In this document: in pieces, positions 11,891-23,657 of the stretch
Numbering within the stretch: the stretch's first letter is position 1
Layout: the number at the start of each line of letters is the position of its first letter
NCBI GenBank assembly: GCA_009760855.2
Contig: WPIO01000013.1
Coordinates: forward strand, 2,928,501-2,992,500
DNA: 64,000 nucleotides
Direction: 5' to 3'
Source of the DNA: Cristatella mucedo
Lineage: Eukaryota > Bryozoa > Phylactolaemata > Cristatellidae
Program-made: the position numbers and the translations under genes
Notes under the pieces: model-generated
Databases searched by the model: none
The model's input: only the letters and a program-made list of their open reading frames with translations
What the model was told of the DNA's origin: nothing

Positions 11891-14800
11891 GCGTAGTCAA
11901 AATGATCGATAGTCGTCATGCTCATTAGTCCCAACAAAGCATGCATAGCTCCTGGCGCGTAGCCACTTAAAGATTATTGGATTCAATGAGACTCTTCTTC
12001 AAACAGCGTCGTGCTCACTGCTATCCTTTGTGGTGTGCTTCTCCTCCTCCGTGTATCACTGAGTCATTGCTCATATCCACGCTTCATTTCTCAGCTACCA
12101 ATGCTTTCGTGAAATGCAAATCAGCTGGCATTGTCGATCTGCTAACGCGTACGTGCGCAAAACCTCTGGTCAAGCGATTCTCCGCAGGCTCATGTGCTCC
12201 TACCGTGCGCGCCAGTCCCACTGGTGTTTGCGCTTTGCTTTGGCGACGGCTGTACAGCTGGTTATGGTTTACCCTCAGAGACGGCCAACGTGGCGTGGTT
12301 GGGATGCGGCTCGATCTTAGCGCTGCTTCTGCCAGATTGCCTACTGACTGCCGGGTTTGCTATGATTTGTTAGCTTTCAGCAGCTGCATGGCTGGCTGCT
12401 CTCTTTCTAGGTCGGCGGCAGCTGCAGCGTGCGTGTTCTCTTCGGCCACAGTTGTCGGATCCTATCATGGCTGCGAGTAAGCAATCATTCGCTCCCTCGT
12501 TTTGACCATTCAGACTGCTCTGCTCAGTGTCCTTCAGCTGAGCAGCAGCGCAGAGCTTCAGGCCTGCTCCGAAGCAATGACCGCAAATCTCCTGCCTGCT
12601 AGTCCTGTGACTGCTGCCGCTCCTCTCTGCCCGCTGGCCGAGCAGCTGTCCCAGCGCTCAACGGGTGCTGCATAATGTTTTGCTGTGTGCCGTTATGTCC
12701 ACCGAAGAAGCGCTTGAGTGGCGGCAGTGCCTCGCCGACATGGTGCGGTGCCATATCTCGCTGCCCTGTGCCAGCTTAGCCCGATCAACCGCGATTTCGC
12801 ACCTTTGCCTCATCGGCGAAATGCGCCTCTGTCTTGGACCGTGTTTTACCTCAATACGAGGGCGAGGCAAGCATTCTCACCACCCTACTAAAGAGTCCTG
12901 TATGGCTCCTTGAGAGTGCTGTGAGAGACTGATTAACCAGGATGTGAAGTCTTCACTGATAGCATGACCCAAAATGAGTGTTTTTGCCGACTGCTCCCAG
13001 GTTGAGGTACTTTTACACTATCTGGGTTCACGTAGGACATGCAGGATGTACACCCTCGAAGTAAGCATAAAACTTTTACGCACATGTGGTATGCTATCTG
13101 CTCGCTTTCTGTCTACTTAAACCAGTTCAAGCTATCAAGCCAGTGGCTGTGCCCTTACACTGGCGTCGGATGTGTGCGTATGCTTGGTGACTTACGCGGT
13201 TTAGTCTGGCTAGTGTTTTGGCCATTCAGTTTTGTGATGAGTGGTTCCGCTCAATGATATCTTGATGATCTTGTAGAATGAACGAGTGCTGTAGTGCATC
13301 CTCGGCCATGTTCACTTACCGCCACCATCGTCTAGCTACTTCGCAGCTGATCACTCCTGGATATCAGGGCACTTCTCTCAGAACACTCTAGGATCGGATA
13401 GAGTGACCCGAGTGCAAGTTCTGTAAGGCTTCAGAGGTTTCCACTTAGACTTGCTAGCTAGCATAGATGGAGCAGTAAAGATCTCTGCTGATTCAGTGGC
13501 CTCATTGAAGCGACTAGCCTATATGAGCTGTAGGCGTGTGATGGTCACTTCCTTCTCCTGTCTTGCTGTGGGTTCTAATGAATTGCAAGCGATACCTGGA
13601 TTGGACTCGGCAGCAGCTCAGCCCCTGGAGTCGTGAAGGGCGACCACCTTAGTAACTGACCACTTGAGACCCTTCATGCGTCATCAGCCATTTTGATGTC
13701 TCTGATCTCGCTCCACACAGCTCTCGTTTTGGGGAGGAGGCTCAGCAAAAGGCAACTCTCCGGCGGCCCGAGGCAGTCAAGGCAGTCGGTGCTTGCCCGC
13801 CAGGCAGTTTTCTGGGTCTTCCCCTCCCTTTGACGATATAACTGCTTACGCAAGCCAAGTGGCTGAAAGGCTTTGTGTCTTCTGAATCGTGCAGTTTTGT
13901 CCAGCTGAACTCCAGTTCTCACCTGTTAGCCTCCATTTACTGTCTGGAGGATTAAGCTTTATGTGCAACAGCTCCGACGACGAGTCACCAAGGGCTTTCT
14001 ACTGAGAAGCTAGCTGCGCGTCTAGCTTACCGTGCTGCCACTGTTTTGGCGATCATTCAAAGCTGGCCAGCTTTCCAGAGCGCTGGCCAGCCGACTACAG
14101 CTCAGTAGCAAATTAATGTTGCGATAAAGGGACTAAGTTGCGTGGGCTTTGGACTTTAGCGCTTTAAAAGCAGGGTCTCAGATCAGCCCATGAAACTGGA
14201 GGCTCCATAGCGATAGTCTGGGCCAATTGACATCGACTAATCTCGAGTTTCAGGTCGCAAGTAAAGTACTATCGCGCTGCAGCTAGACCAAACTACTACA
14301 TCTCAAAAACTTAAACCCGAAAGTGAACAGGCGAAATGGATGACACTCCATCCAAGGGAAAAATGTCTACTCTCAAAACTGGCACTTTAAACGTCTCTGG
14401 TTCCTAGTGAGTATTGCAGCGGCAGCAGCAGACGATATTCAGAATGAGATTGCCATGTGATGGATGCGTGGTGTTGAGAGCTCCAAGAATAATTTATAGT
14501 CCTAGATACGCGGGTCTTAGTTTCTGAGTGCTGTCTGGCTGACCCGGCTGCACAGCAAGTACTCAACTTATACTTCTACTACTGGTACGCATGGTATATC
14601 CCTAGATACTGATAGTATGTTCGAATGCTGTTCGGTTTACAGTCTCATCGACATGGTTCTGTAAATTAGACGCGCCTATACAGAGATGCAGGCTTCTCTC
14701 ATTTTCTGCTTGAATTGTTTGGATACTGACCTCTCAGGTGTGAGCTGGCAGAATTTACCTGGGACAGCTCCGCGCCAGGCTGCAACAGCTGTTTTCATCA

Positions 14801-17800
14801 TGCTAGCAACAGGGGATGAAGCTGTCGCCCAGTTAGAAATGGCCAGAAGTAAAGAAGGAGTCATCATGCTGTTGCGCATAGCTTATTGGAAACTACTCAA
14901 AGCATCGGCTCTTCAACGACTTGGTTAGTTGGGCACTCTTGTGACAAGCAGAAGCTGGGCATGGATATTTCTAGTAACTGTTCTCATTGCCCATCTCAAG
15001 TATATCAAAAGGGACCAAAACCACTAAGACTGGTGAGAATGGGGTTCAAGCTTGCATGCTAGTAGTGCAGATTATGAATATGACTACAAGCTAACTTTAT
15101 AGTCTCTCGTCTGTGCGGCTGGAAAGAGCTTTCAAAGTGCTGCTTCTTTGATTAGATTGACATCGCTCGTAAACGTCAGCGCGATTGAGTTGAGTGGTTT
15201 CGTCTATGGGTGTGCTCTCTGACAAGGCAATCGCTAATCTAGAATCATCACCTACTTGTTCCAACGACTTCGTGGTGAAACCTGAACCTGAACCCTCAGT
15301 GCTTATTTTAGTAGAAAACCGTTATCAGGTCTTGGATGAGGAGTACCACTGGCTCCTACGGTAGCTTTAGAACTGTTTTCAGCTGTTCGAGCAAGAAAGT
15401 GAGGCCTGCTATGGTTCCTCACAGTGCCTTGCTGCTCGGATCAAAATGTGGATGATTTGTGCATGTGCTGAAATTGTGCGATTATCTCGGCTAACCAATG
15501 GGCGTGCTCTCTCCAGCATGTTACAAGTGCTCAGTGAGTGCACGAAGTTCCCTCGTAGTGCTACTATACACAAAGCTTGCAGCTGTACACAAATCAACTT
15601 ATTAGAATATCATGTGAGAGACAACTGACGACACGGATGTGCCACTCTTGCGTTTGCAGATGATTGTGCAGCTATACTGCCTCTAATATAAATGCCCTTA
15701 AGATCAGTGCGTTTAGCACGAAAGCTCAGTATCGTGGATCTTTGAAACGCAAGTTTCGTTACTGAATTTAAAACGATTCATCGAGTCTGCCTGTGCTGCT
15801 GTTAACAGAATTGCCATTTATCGAGAGGGAGTGGCACAGCAATTATGCTACTATGTCTGTATTCAGCTTAAACTTGGACCAAACATGAGATCTGCGCTTT
15901 CGATCTCACAGCATGGATGCTTGGATGTTTAGATCGTGAAGTGGCGAAGCTGTCTGGAGTCCTGTGGGAGAAAGAGTTTTCGTAACGCGCTGAGACTTAG
16001 GCACCTGAACTTACGTATTTAAATTGGCCCGATCGACGTGGCCCGGGCCGCGTGCTTCATCGGCGAGGGCTTTGTAGTCGGCGAAAGTTGAAAGCGCATG
16101 ACAGCAAGCTGCCACTCTGGTAGTCTGGCTAAATATATGCTGGGCTCTCCAGTCGTCAAAGCTATGGCGGCTATGGTTAGGGAGGTCTACAAATAGCTCA
16201 GGATGCAAATCGGCTGAAAGTTCACAGCATAATTGGCCGTAGCTGCGCTTTGTTTCCTTCGCGCAACTCGGCGGCTCAGCAGGCGCAGTCAGACAATTTT
16301 GTGTGTTTCATTCTGGCAGAAATCGCACGTGATCTGTCACTGCAGCGTTTTGCGGCAGGTCAGTGCCTGAAGGCTTGCTCTATGCTTGCCCCTGGCTGGA
16401 TGGCAGCTCATTCGATGCGGTCCAGTGTGTCTGGCTGTCGACAACGGCCGCTATCTCCTGAGAAGACGATCTGGTTCCACTGTTCTTGGCGTAGCTTCAT
16501 GACCGGCGAGGTAGCCTCCACCTCTGTCTGCGCTCACGCTTTTGCTGCTTCGCGGTCTTTCCCAGAGTCAGCAGCAGCAAAGTCGTGCTTGGATCTCGCT
16601 GCGGATCGGATCAGAGCTACTATTCACCGCAACCTCTCGGTGCTTTCTGCCCGACTCGACCGCCTCAATCCATCGGGTCGCAGGCTGGACTGAGGAACGA
16701 AAATCGGAACACTGGCATATGACTCAGCCTTCTGGGATAGCTCGTGAGTGCACTCTTCTTAAGCGATTCTCTCTCAGTTGAGAATGAATGGGTACCAAGC
16801 CACCAAACAAAGTCTTTCAGTGGCTGCATTATCAATAATATTGATCTCTACCCAATTAAAAACTAGAGAAGAATCCAGTCTGATGTTCTATACAAGATGG
16901 CACAGAGAAGTGACCATGATATGACTACTTCACTACTGACTCGGCGAAATGTTCGCAGACCAGGTGAGCGCTTGCATTTTTCCCTGTGACCGAGGGACTT
17001 AATCTCTGTTTACGGCCACTTTCACAGCTTTGCGGAAAGCCAATGTGACTGACAATGGTTGCCATGAAAAGCTCGATTGTTCTGTTACCAAATGTTGAGC
17101 TTAGTACCATTCTCAGCTCTGCTCTGCTGATGTTCTGCGTTCTTCCTGCAAAGAGATTGGCGTAAATCCCCTGTCGGGGAGATGCTGCCAGCATCCTGCA
17201 CCTCTGTCGTCCTGATTCTTGTGTGTGAGACGGGAAGCTGCTTCCACGCACTAGAGCACCAAGAGATGGAAAAGACGAGCAAACCACGGCTCAGTAGCCA
17301 CATCCGCAGGAACCTTGTCTCTGTGGCTCCGCGAGTAGCTGTTGGTGATATGATGGCAAGCAACTCGCCTGATCATGCGAAATCAAACGCAGGAAATTAT
17401 CATGTTAAAGAAAATGCATGCAAAAGGGCTTCTCAATGTACGCCACGTGAATAAAAGAACCCAGAGGAGTTAGAGGATCGCTCTGAGTCAGCTCACACAC
17501 GGGTACACAAAGCACACAGAAAGAGCACCACATCTACTAGGGCGCCATGCAGCATGCTTGCTGTTCCTGATCGCTGACGTGCCCCTGCTTCTGCATTTGT
17601 ACAGCATACCAAATGAGGTGTTGCCAGAGAGAGGAGCTGTGTTTGAACAGACTGCGGCTCGACTTTTTAATATCGCTCGAAATCAGTGAGATGACTAGAT
17701 GTCGAGTAGTGAGTTCCAAAGCTTCCGGGAGCATCGACAGCACGGTCTCGATTTCAAGCTAGTTACGTGACCACGTCGGTCATCGAAAGTGTATCAGAAA

Positions 17801-17934
17801 GCGACATCTCATGCGAGTGGAGGCTTGATGCGGCGCTGATTCGGTAGGTAATGACCCGAGCAACAGAATGAAGGAACTTGAAGCAGAGTGGCAGAGATCT
17901 CAAAGCCTGCATGCTACTTAATCGCAGCCTATCA

Positions 17935-19560
17935 ATGATGATATAATAATAATAATAGTCATAATACTGCACGCTTGATAAAACGCCCTCAGAGAACTTA
18001 TAATCTCTTTCCCTAGCGCTTTACGCGTTTGCTCAAAAGAAATGCAATTGAATGGTAAGTAAAAATCCATCGTGAGCATCAAAGCAAAATGAATAACATG
18101 AGTTGTGCACATGCACATGCTGGATGCAGCATGTAAATGTGGTCAGTAGCAGCATGCACAGTTTCGGCACCTGCTGCATCAAGGACTGACTCACAGGGAC
18201 CCTTCGTACATGTCTATAAATAGGCGATGCTTTTGCAGTTTCCTTTAAATGTAGTCAGCTCAGATCGTTCGAGCTGCAGGTCGGGAGGGATTCAGGCTGG
18301 AGCAAACAGACTAAATGCACAGGTCTCCAAAGGATTTAAGGGTTGTGCAGGAGTGTTGCTCTGGAGCTGTTAGTCCGAAGAGTGGGTGGTACGATGCTTG
18401 GCCTGTAGTATCGTCGCAGAGATAGGCTGGAGCCATGAATGAAGAGGACCTAAAAGTGAGTACTGACCCTCGCAGTCAATCGTTGCTTGACTGGTAGCGG
18501 GTACCGCGTCGCCAGAGAGTGCGTAATGTGGCAACTGCAACTACCGCGCCGGCAGACCAAGCGCTTGCTGCGAGTTTTGCGCTACCATGCTGGTACCCTG
18601 ATTGCACATGCTGGTAGAGCCAAGTCAGCAGTGAGTTGCAGAAGTCGAGACGAGATGTGCGATACATGGAACCAACAGCGGACGTGGTATCACGCCTACG
18701 CTCGAAGCGAATTTAGCTAATGTTATGAAGCTGAAAATGAAGCCAGATTTGCCCGTTGAAAGCGCTGATATGGTCGTCCCGTCAACGAGAGTTCGCTTTA
18801 TCGAAACGCACTAGTCCAGCTGATTCAACTGGAGATAACACTTTGGAGCCAATTTTGAGAGTCAGCTCCCGCTCCCTGGATAATCAGACTAGCTTTGCCC
18901 GCCTTCAGTGAAGTTGGTTTTTATCATCGTTTGTTAGAAAATTTTCGCAAACTCCACCGTATGCGGATGTCATCAATGCATGCAACCAAGTGAGTGAGAA
19001 GGAATGCGGGTGCTCGAAAAGGCTGGGAGCGATACAAAACAAGTGCAACTGAGTGTCATCCATAGAAAAGTGAAAGCCTAATTGGTCTGGGGCAATCACA
19101 TCAGCACGAGCAGATATAAACCGTGAAAAGAACCGGAACCTAGCACGAAGCCCTGAGGTACTCCATATTTCGAGGTACGGTCAGATGATCTTTGTCCTTC
19201 ACGTCCATACTCCTGCATCGCCCACTGAATAGACCTAACCACTGCAGAGCATTTCCATGATGCCCAGGCGAGATGAGAGCGCTCTTATAAGAACTTTGTT
19301 ATCTGATGGATCAAAGCTTGCGCCGAAAGATCAAGTCAAAACAAGCAGAGACAACAATCTACCCCTGCGTCTTCATTCCTACGTAGGTCGGTTGTATCCC
19401 TAAGCAATGTCTGAATCTGTGGAGTGCTTTGCTCTAAAGCCAGACTGGAACTTACTAGCAAGGTGTGATGTTTTGATATATGATTTCCACTGGTCTGCCA
19501 CGACCCGTTTCGAGTGTCTTTGATATTGAATGGTAGAAGGGAAACTGGGGCGGTAGTTGC
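17935..19560 (-). mobile_element. LINE family A, 5'-truncated and decayed
   Basis: On the + strand it starts with ATAATAATAATA and GCCCTCAGAGAACTT (antisense hairpin tail). It then runs back through the C-terminal region (18.3-18.7 kb), the FHFSMDDTQLHLF block (19.0-19.1 kb, normally FYADDTQLYL) and the RT N-terminal part near 19.5 kb. Frameshifts throughout. Confidence 0.75.
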
Positions 19561-20039
19561 TTAAGTTCTATTATCAAGATTAGTGACCAGTGCTATAATG
19601 TAGCATGTGCGACGCTAACTACAAAACTAACTGACTGAGTTTTTTCACCGAATGTTAAAATGTTATTTCACGGGCTGACTACGTTAAACTAGTTAGTAGC
19701 GAAGCCTAGTCCTGTTTCCACGAAGGCCTTGACAAGCTTGGCGTGTTATCGTCTCCAAGCGAGGCCCAACTTTTTGTAATACAACATAGCTGAAAGTTAT
19801 TGCACGCTTGATTGTGGACGTGATGTTGAATCAAGTGGTGCAAGTCCTGGTTTCGGATACCTAGATTCCTTGAAGAGTTACACGGGAGGGAAAACAATGC
19901 GGAGAGCCAATTTCGTGAAACTTATGGCCTCCCCTTTTTCCTCTGTAGCCACTTTGGTTTTCCCCAATTAGTTGTGGTTTGTCATTCAAAGCTTGCTGCC
20001 ATCCAAGTTGAATATCAGTAATGCATGCTGTTAGAACTA

Positions 20040-20880
20040 ACATTGCCTAAAATTCGGAATCCAACAGTTTACCAATCTGCCTATTTTCAGCTTTATAACA
20101 TTGCTAAAATTCGGGGGTGTTTAGATATGGATACCACATCTAAGTTGGTCCATGCATTCGCGACATCTCGTCTCAACTTCTGCAATTCACTGCTTACTGG
20201 CCTACCAGCTTGTGCGATCAGGCGATTGCAGCTGGTGCAAAACTCCGCAGCTAGGCTTGTCTGTCGTGAGTGTTGCATTTGCCACATTACTCCACTTCTC
20301 GGCGACCTGCACTGGCTACCAGTCAAGCAACGGATTGACTTCGAGGTTTTGTCGCTCACTTTTAGGTCCCTTCATTCTATGGCTCCAGCCTATCTCTCAG
20401 ATATACTCCCCCCATCAGACCAAGCATCGTACCACCTGCTTTTCGGAATCCAACAGCCTACAAATACCTTTTACAAACCTCAAATCCTTTGGAGACCGTG
20501 AATTCAGTTCGTATGCTCCCTAAGCCTGGAACTCCCTCCCGACCTGCGTCAGAACATCCCCTGCCCTTACCACATTTAAAAGGAGCCTCTAAACACACCT
20601 ATTTAGGACAGCATTTAGTGGGTCCCTGTGATTCGTCCTTGATGTGCTTATGCGTGCTGACACTGCATGCTGCCACTAAGGACACGTGCATGCTGACCCT
20701 GTGCATGTCACCCCTAACCACGTTATTCATGCGGTTTATCAAGCATGATATTACTCACCATTCCATCGCATTTCTCGATCGTTTTTCCTATGCAGCAAAT
20801 GTAAAGCGCCAAGAAAGAGATTGAGTTCTCCGAGAACTCTCTATGAAGTGTTTTATTATATTATTATTATTATTATTATT
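20040..20880 (+). mobile_element. LINE family A, C-terminal part and 3' tail
   Basis: An open frame gives AYFQLYNIAKIRGCLDMDT and then SRLNFCNSLLTGLPACAIRR and LVQNSAARLVC, typical of the L2/CR1 C-terminus. It continues to the hairpin AGCGCCAAGAAAGAG...CGAGAAC and an ATT-rich tail ending at 20880. Confidence 0.85.
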
Positions 20881-21045
20881 GATAGAATCTGAGATGCTGG
20901 AAGGCTGGTAATGATTAAAGTACAAGCACATCGTCGTGTCGTCTGAATAAGAGTAGAAGTCTAGGTTTTGTTTGGCGATCACACTGGCGAGAGGGAGTGT
21001 ATAGCCTGTAAAATGGAGAGGCCCTTCTTTATTAAAGTCTGCATT
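20881..21045 (-). mobile_element. LINE family A RT fragment, head-on against the previous copy
   Basis: GATAGAATCTGAGATGCTGG onward matches the antisense family A segment 3' of the YADD motif. Near 20954-21018, GTAGAAGTCTAGGTTTTG and GAGAGGGAGTGTATAGCC correspond to the YADD-to-GVPQG interval. It abuts the (ATT)n tail of the + strand copy. Confidence 0.65.
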
Positions 21046-21359
21046 TCTTTCTAATCCTAGACCGCATTGCATCATGCATCTAGGTGTTGGACCCCGGAGA
21101 CTTGTTGCTCGGTCGCTCTGCCCAGCCCGACGAGAGGTCATGTGGAGGGCTGTCACTTATGGGTGCCCAGTTCTGGTAGGCTGTCGATTGACATACAAAA
21201 ACCACGGTGCAAATAAAGTTTGGACTCCGAATATCAAGGTCCGGAATCAATGCCTGTAACCTTGGGGAGGCTGTCTAGGGAACTACGAGGCCCATAAAGT
21301 GAAGCCTTCTTCGACTACCGGTCCCCTCGACCTATATCAACTCTATGATCTGTGAAATA

Positions 21360-21650
21360 CTGCTGTAATAACCTTGATTACGCAACGACATCTACTCTCC
21401 AACTGCCGACTATGGCACATCTTTTTCAGCGGTCCTGAACTGCTACTTCTATGCTACTCACTACCTCAACTGCTCTCCTGACACTGCTATGCTTCCCACT
21501 TTCTCTTTGTTGCGTGAGACGAAGTCTGTTGGCTACCGAATGCGTACCGAAAGCCGCTTAGGCTGTGAGTGCGCTATACAAAACTCTCTTGCGTAACACC
21601 CACATGGTCTTTATGACTTTGTGGAGTTACTGACGGAGATACATTACATT
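21360..21650 (+). mobile_element. LINE family B 3' end
   Basis: Near-identical to 38.2-38.49 kb. It includes CTCACTACCTCAACTGCTCT and the 3' end TGTGGAGTTACTGACGGAGA followed by TACATTACATT. Confidence 0.8.
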
Positions 21651-22048
21651 GATTGGTAGAATCATAGAATGTGACCAGTTTTGCTGACAGCATATCATAA
21701 TGACCTCATGTAATCAACAGCAACTGTATATGACGGCTGCAGTGCATCTTTATAAAAACGGTTACCGTTGATTTTATCGTCAGATGCAGACTTGCTAGAC
21801 TGACTCTGTGCTACTCTGATACGTCTGTGCTTGGTAGATGCTGATTGTATGTATTTCTGATACACTTAGTACTCGATCTAATCTGGCGACTACATTTCTT
21901 TTGCTGGTCTTATTGTTTTATGCCACCGATGCCGGTCTCAGTGCATGCTCTTGTTAACTGTAGCGCTTGCATGCTCAGATATCATATATAGTATTATATA
22001 GGTTATACTAGACATTATACATTATTCCGGTTTATCTGTGCTTTTCTT

Positions 22049-22171
22049 TGGGTTACTAGGTGTAAGGAGCTTGCGCTTCGCGACCCAGGTCGTGGGTTCG
22101 AGTCGTGCAGCAGGCAATCCTTTACTGCCTACTACAAGCGATATATAAATGAGGCTGTTAAATCAGTTAAC
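22049..22171 (+). mobile_element. tRNA-derived SINE, family 2
   Basis: A box-like GGTTACTAGGTGTAAGG and B box GTGGGTTCGAGTC sit at the right spacing. They are followed by the shared body CAATCCTTTACTGC and the 3' end AAATGAGGCTGTTAAATCAG. Related copies occur at 8.5, 22.6, 22.8, 26.4, 41.7 and 52.9 kb. Confidence 0.75.
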
Positions 22172-22181
22172 CTATACATTG

Positions 22182-22425
22182 TGCATGCTGCCACTAAGGA
22201 CACGTGCATGCTGACCCTGTGCATGTCACCCCTAACCACGTTATTCATGCTGTTTATCAAGCATGATATTACTCACCATTCCATCGCATTTCTCGATCGT
22301 TTTTCCTATGCAGCAAATGTAAAGCGCCAAGAAAGAGATTGAGTTCTCCGAGAACTCTTTATGAAGTGTTTTATTATTATTATTATTATTATTGATAGAA
22401 TCTGAGATGCTGGAAGGCTTGTAAT
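22182..22425 (+). repeat. Duplicate of 20664-20912 (LINE A 3' end plus downstream junction)
   Basis: Nearly identical to 20664-20912. The match crosses the (ATT)n tail and covers the following 32 bp, GATAGAATCTGAGATGCTGG and beyond. The tail differs by a few bases in length. A plain independent LINE insertion would not share sequence beyond its own tail. Confidence 0.85.
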
Positions 22426-22567
22426 TTTCTTTTTGCCGGAACATCGACATTACTTTCTTGTAGCATACGTAGAAATATCTATTTGTCATCAATCACGGAT
22501 CCTTAAATATCCTGCCTAGATTGTTTACAGTTTATTATCTCGTACTTTGGCTTACACAGCTTTGCGT

Positions 22568-22700
22568 TGGCCCACCAGTAGCACTGCTCCCTTTTCCCGA
22601 CCCAGGCAGTGGGTTCGAGGCTAGCAACAGCCAATCGTTTCTTGCCTGATGCAAATTAGGTGAAAAGCATTAAGGCTGTTCTCAGGCAATCAAATCAGCC
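22568..22700 (+). mobile_element. SINE family 2, diverged copy
   Basis: A box TGGCCCACCAGTAGC, B box GTGGGTTCGAGGC, body AGCCAATCGTTTCTTGCC and end CAATCAAATCAGCC. It lies tail-to-tail with the next, inverted copy. Confidence 0.6.
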
Positions 22701-22734
22701 GCTGTCTGCTTTGCTTTAAATAAATAAATAAATC

Positions 22735-22905
22735 CTAGCTGATTAAACAACCGCTTTTTGTATAGTGACAGAAGAGCCTTTACGGCTTATCGCTACAGCT
22801 TGCAGTGGCGATAAAGAATCGCCCACCGCAGAAATCGAACCCACGCCCTCAGGACCGAGGTCATGAAAGCAACCGCCTTACGTAGTGTGCCATCACCGCT
22901 CACCT
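22735..22905 (-). mobile_element. SINE family 2, inverted copy
   Basis: Antisense: TAGCTGATTAAAC (3' end), TACGGCTTATCGCTACAGCT, and the B box as GAAATCGAACCCAC, with CCGAGGTCATGAAAGCAACC near the 5' end. Confidence 0.7.
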
Positions 22906-23439
22906 TAGTAGAACAGCAGCGATTGTGAAAGTGATTTATCCTTCTGACACCGGTGTGATGTACATGTTACAATAGGATGCCTGTAAACTAAGGGCAGAGG
23001 GGCTGAATTGGCAGCCTCACTTACATAGCAGCAGCAGAGCCTGGTCTGACTCGTGAAAAATGCTCCAATGTTCGCTGTAATTGCTTAGTGTATTCTGCTT
23101 TTTCTTTGTCACATGAGGACCGTAAATGAAAGCACACATAACTGAGCTTGCCAAAAAGGTTCTTTTACTAAGCTTATTTAGTGAAGTATATCAAGTCATC
23201 TTAGTCAGCATGAAGTTGCATGAACGCAACAACAATGGCTGTCCCCCACATTTGTTCTTTTTTGTATGCATTTTTCTCTGGAAAACTGGGTCACCTCATG
23301 GTGCATGGAGATGTATTGCCTTGTTAATGGACTGCTTGAACAGATGTGCTTGCTTGGTTTATCTTGCTTTTATTTTGAAGTTAATAGTGCAAGCTTGTTC
23401 GGCCAACTGTCAGCATCATTTTGTACGCATTTGCGAGCT

Positions 23440-23530
23440 CTTTCGCACTTCTTTTGCTGCAAATGTAAAGAGCCTAGAAAGAGATTGAGTTCTCCGAGGG
23501 CGCTATATCAAATGTATTATTATTACTAAA
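23440..23530 (+). mobile_element. LINE family A 3'-end fragment
   Basis: TGCTGCAAATGTAAAGAGCC, the AGAAAGAGATTGAGTTCTC hairpin and GGGCGCTATATCAAATG are followed by a (TTA)n tail. It ends about 30 bp before exon D' of the TLC middle copy. Confidence 0.75.
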
Positions 23531-23562
23531 ATTACTATGCTATGCAATTTTCCTTCTTGCAG

Positions 23563-23657
23563 ATATGCTCATAGTTGCCTGGAACTACAGCTATATAGGC
23601 CAAATTGATTTCGTATACCACCATTTGCTGTCAGCTAGCTCATGCTATTTCGTCCTG
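23563..23657 (+). CDS. TLC middle copy, exon D'
   Basis: A 95-nt exon with acceptor CCTTCTTGCAG and donor GTAAGT, phase 1 to phase 0. It encodes (D)MLIVAWNYSYIGQIDF followed by VYHHLLSASSCYFVL. The TLC histidine pair is kept although flanking residues differ widely from exon D. It lies about 30 bp downstream of a family A LINE 3' end. Confidence 0.8.

Larger units (their letters stand above)
8611..17934. other. Long stretch without a recognisable gene
   Basis: Apart from the tRNA-like fragment (9607) and the A-type end (11805), I found no repeat or exon I can name. TLC exons A-C of the middle copy may be hidden here in diverged form. Open frames are all short, and none has convincing splice context. 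Confidence 0.4.
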
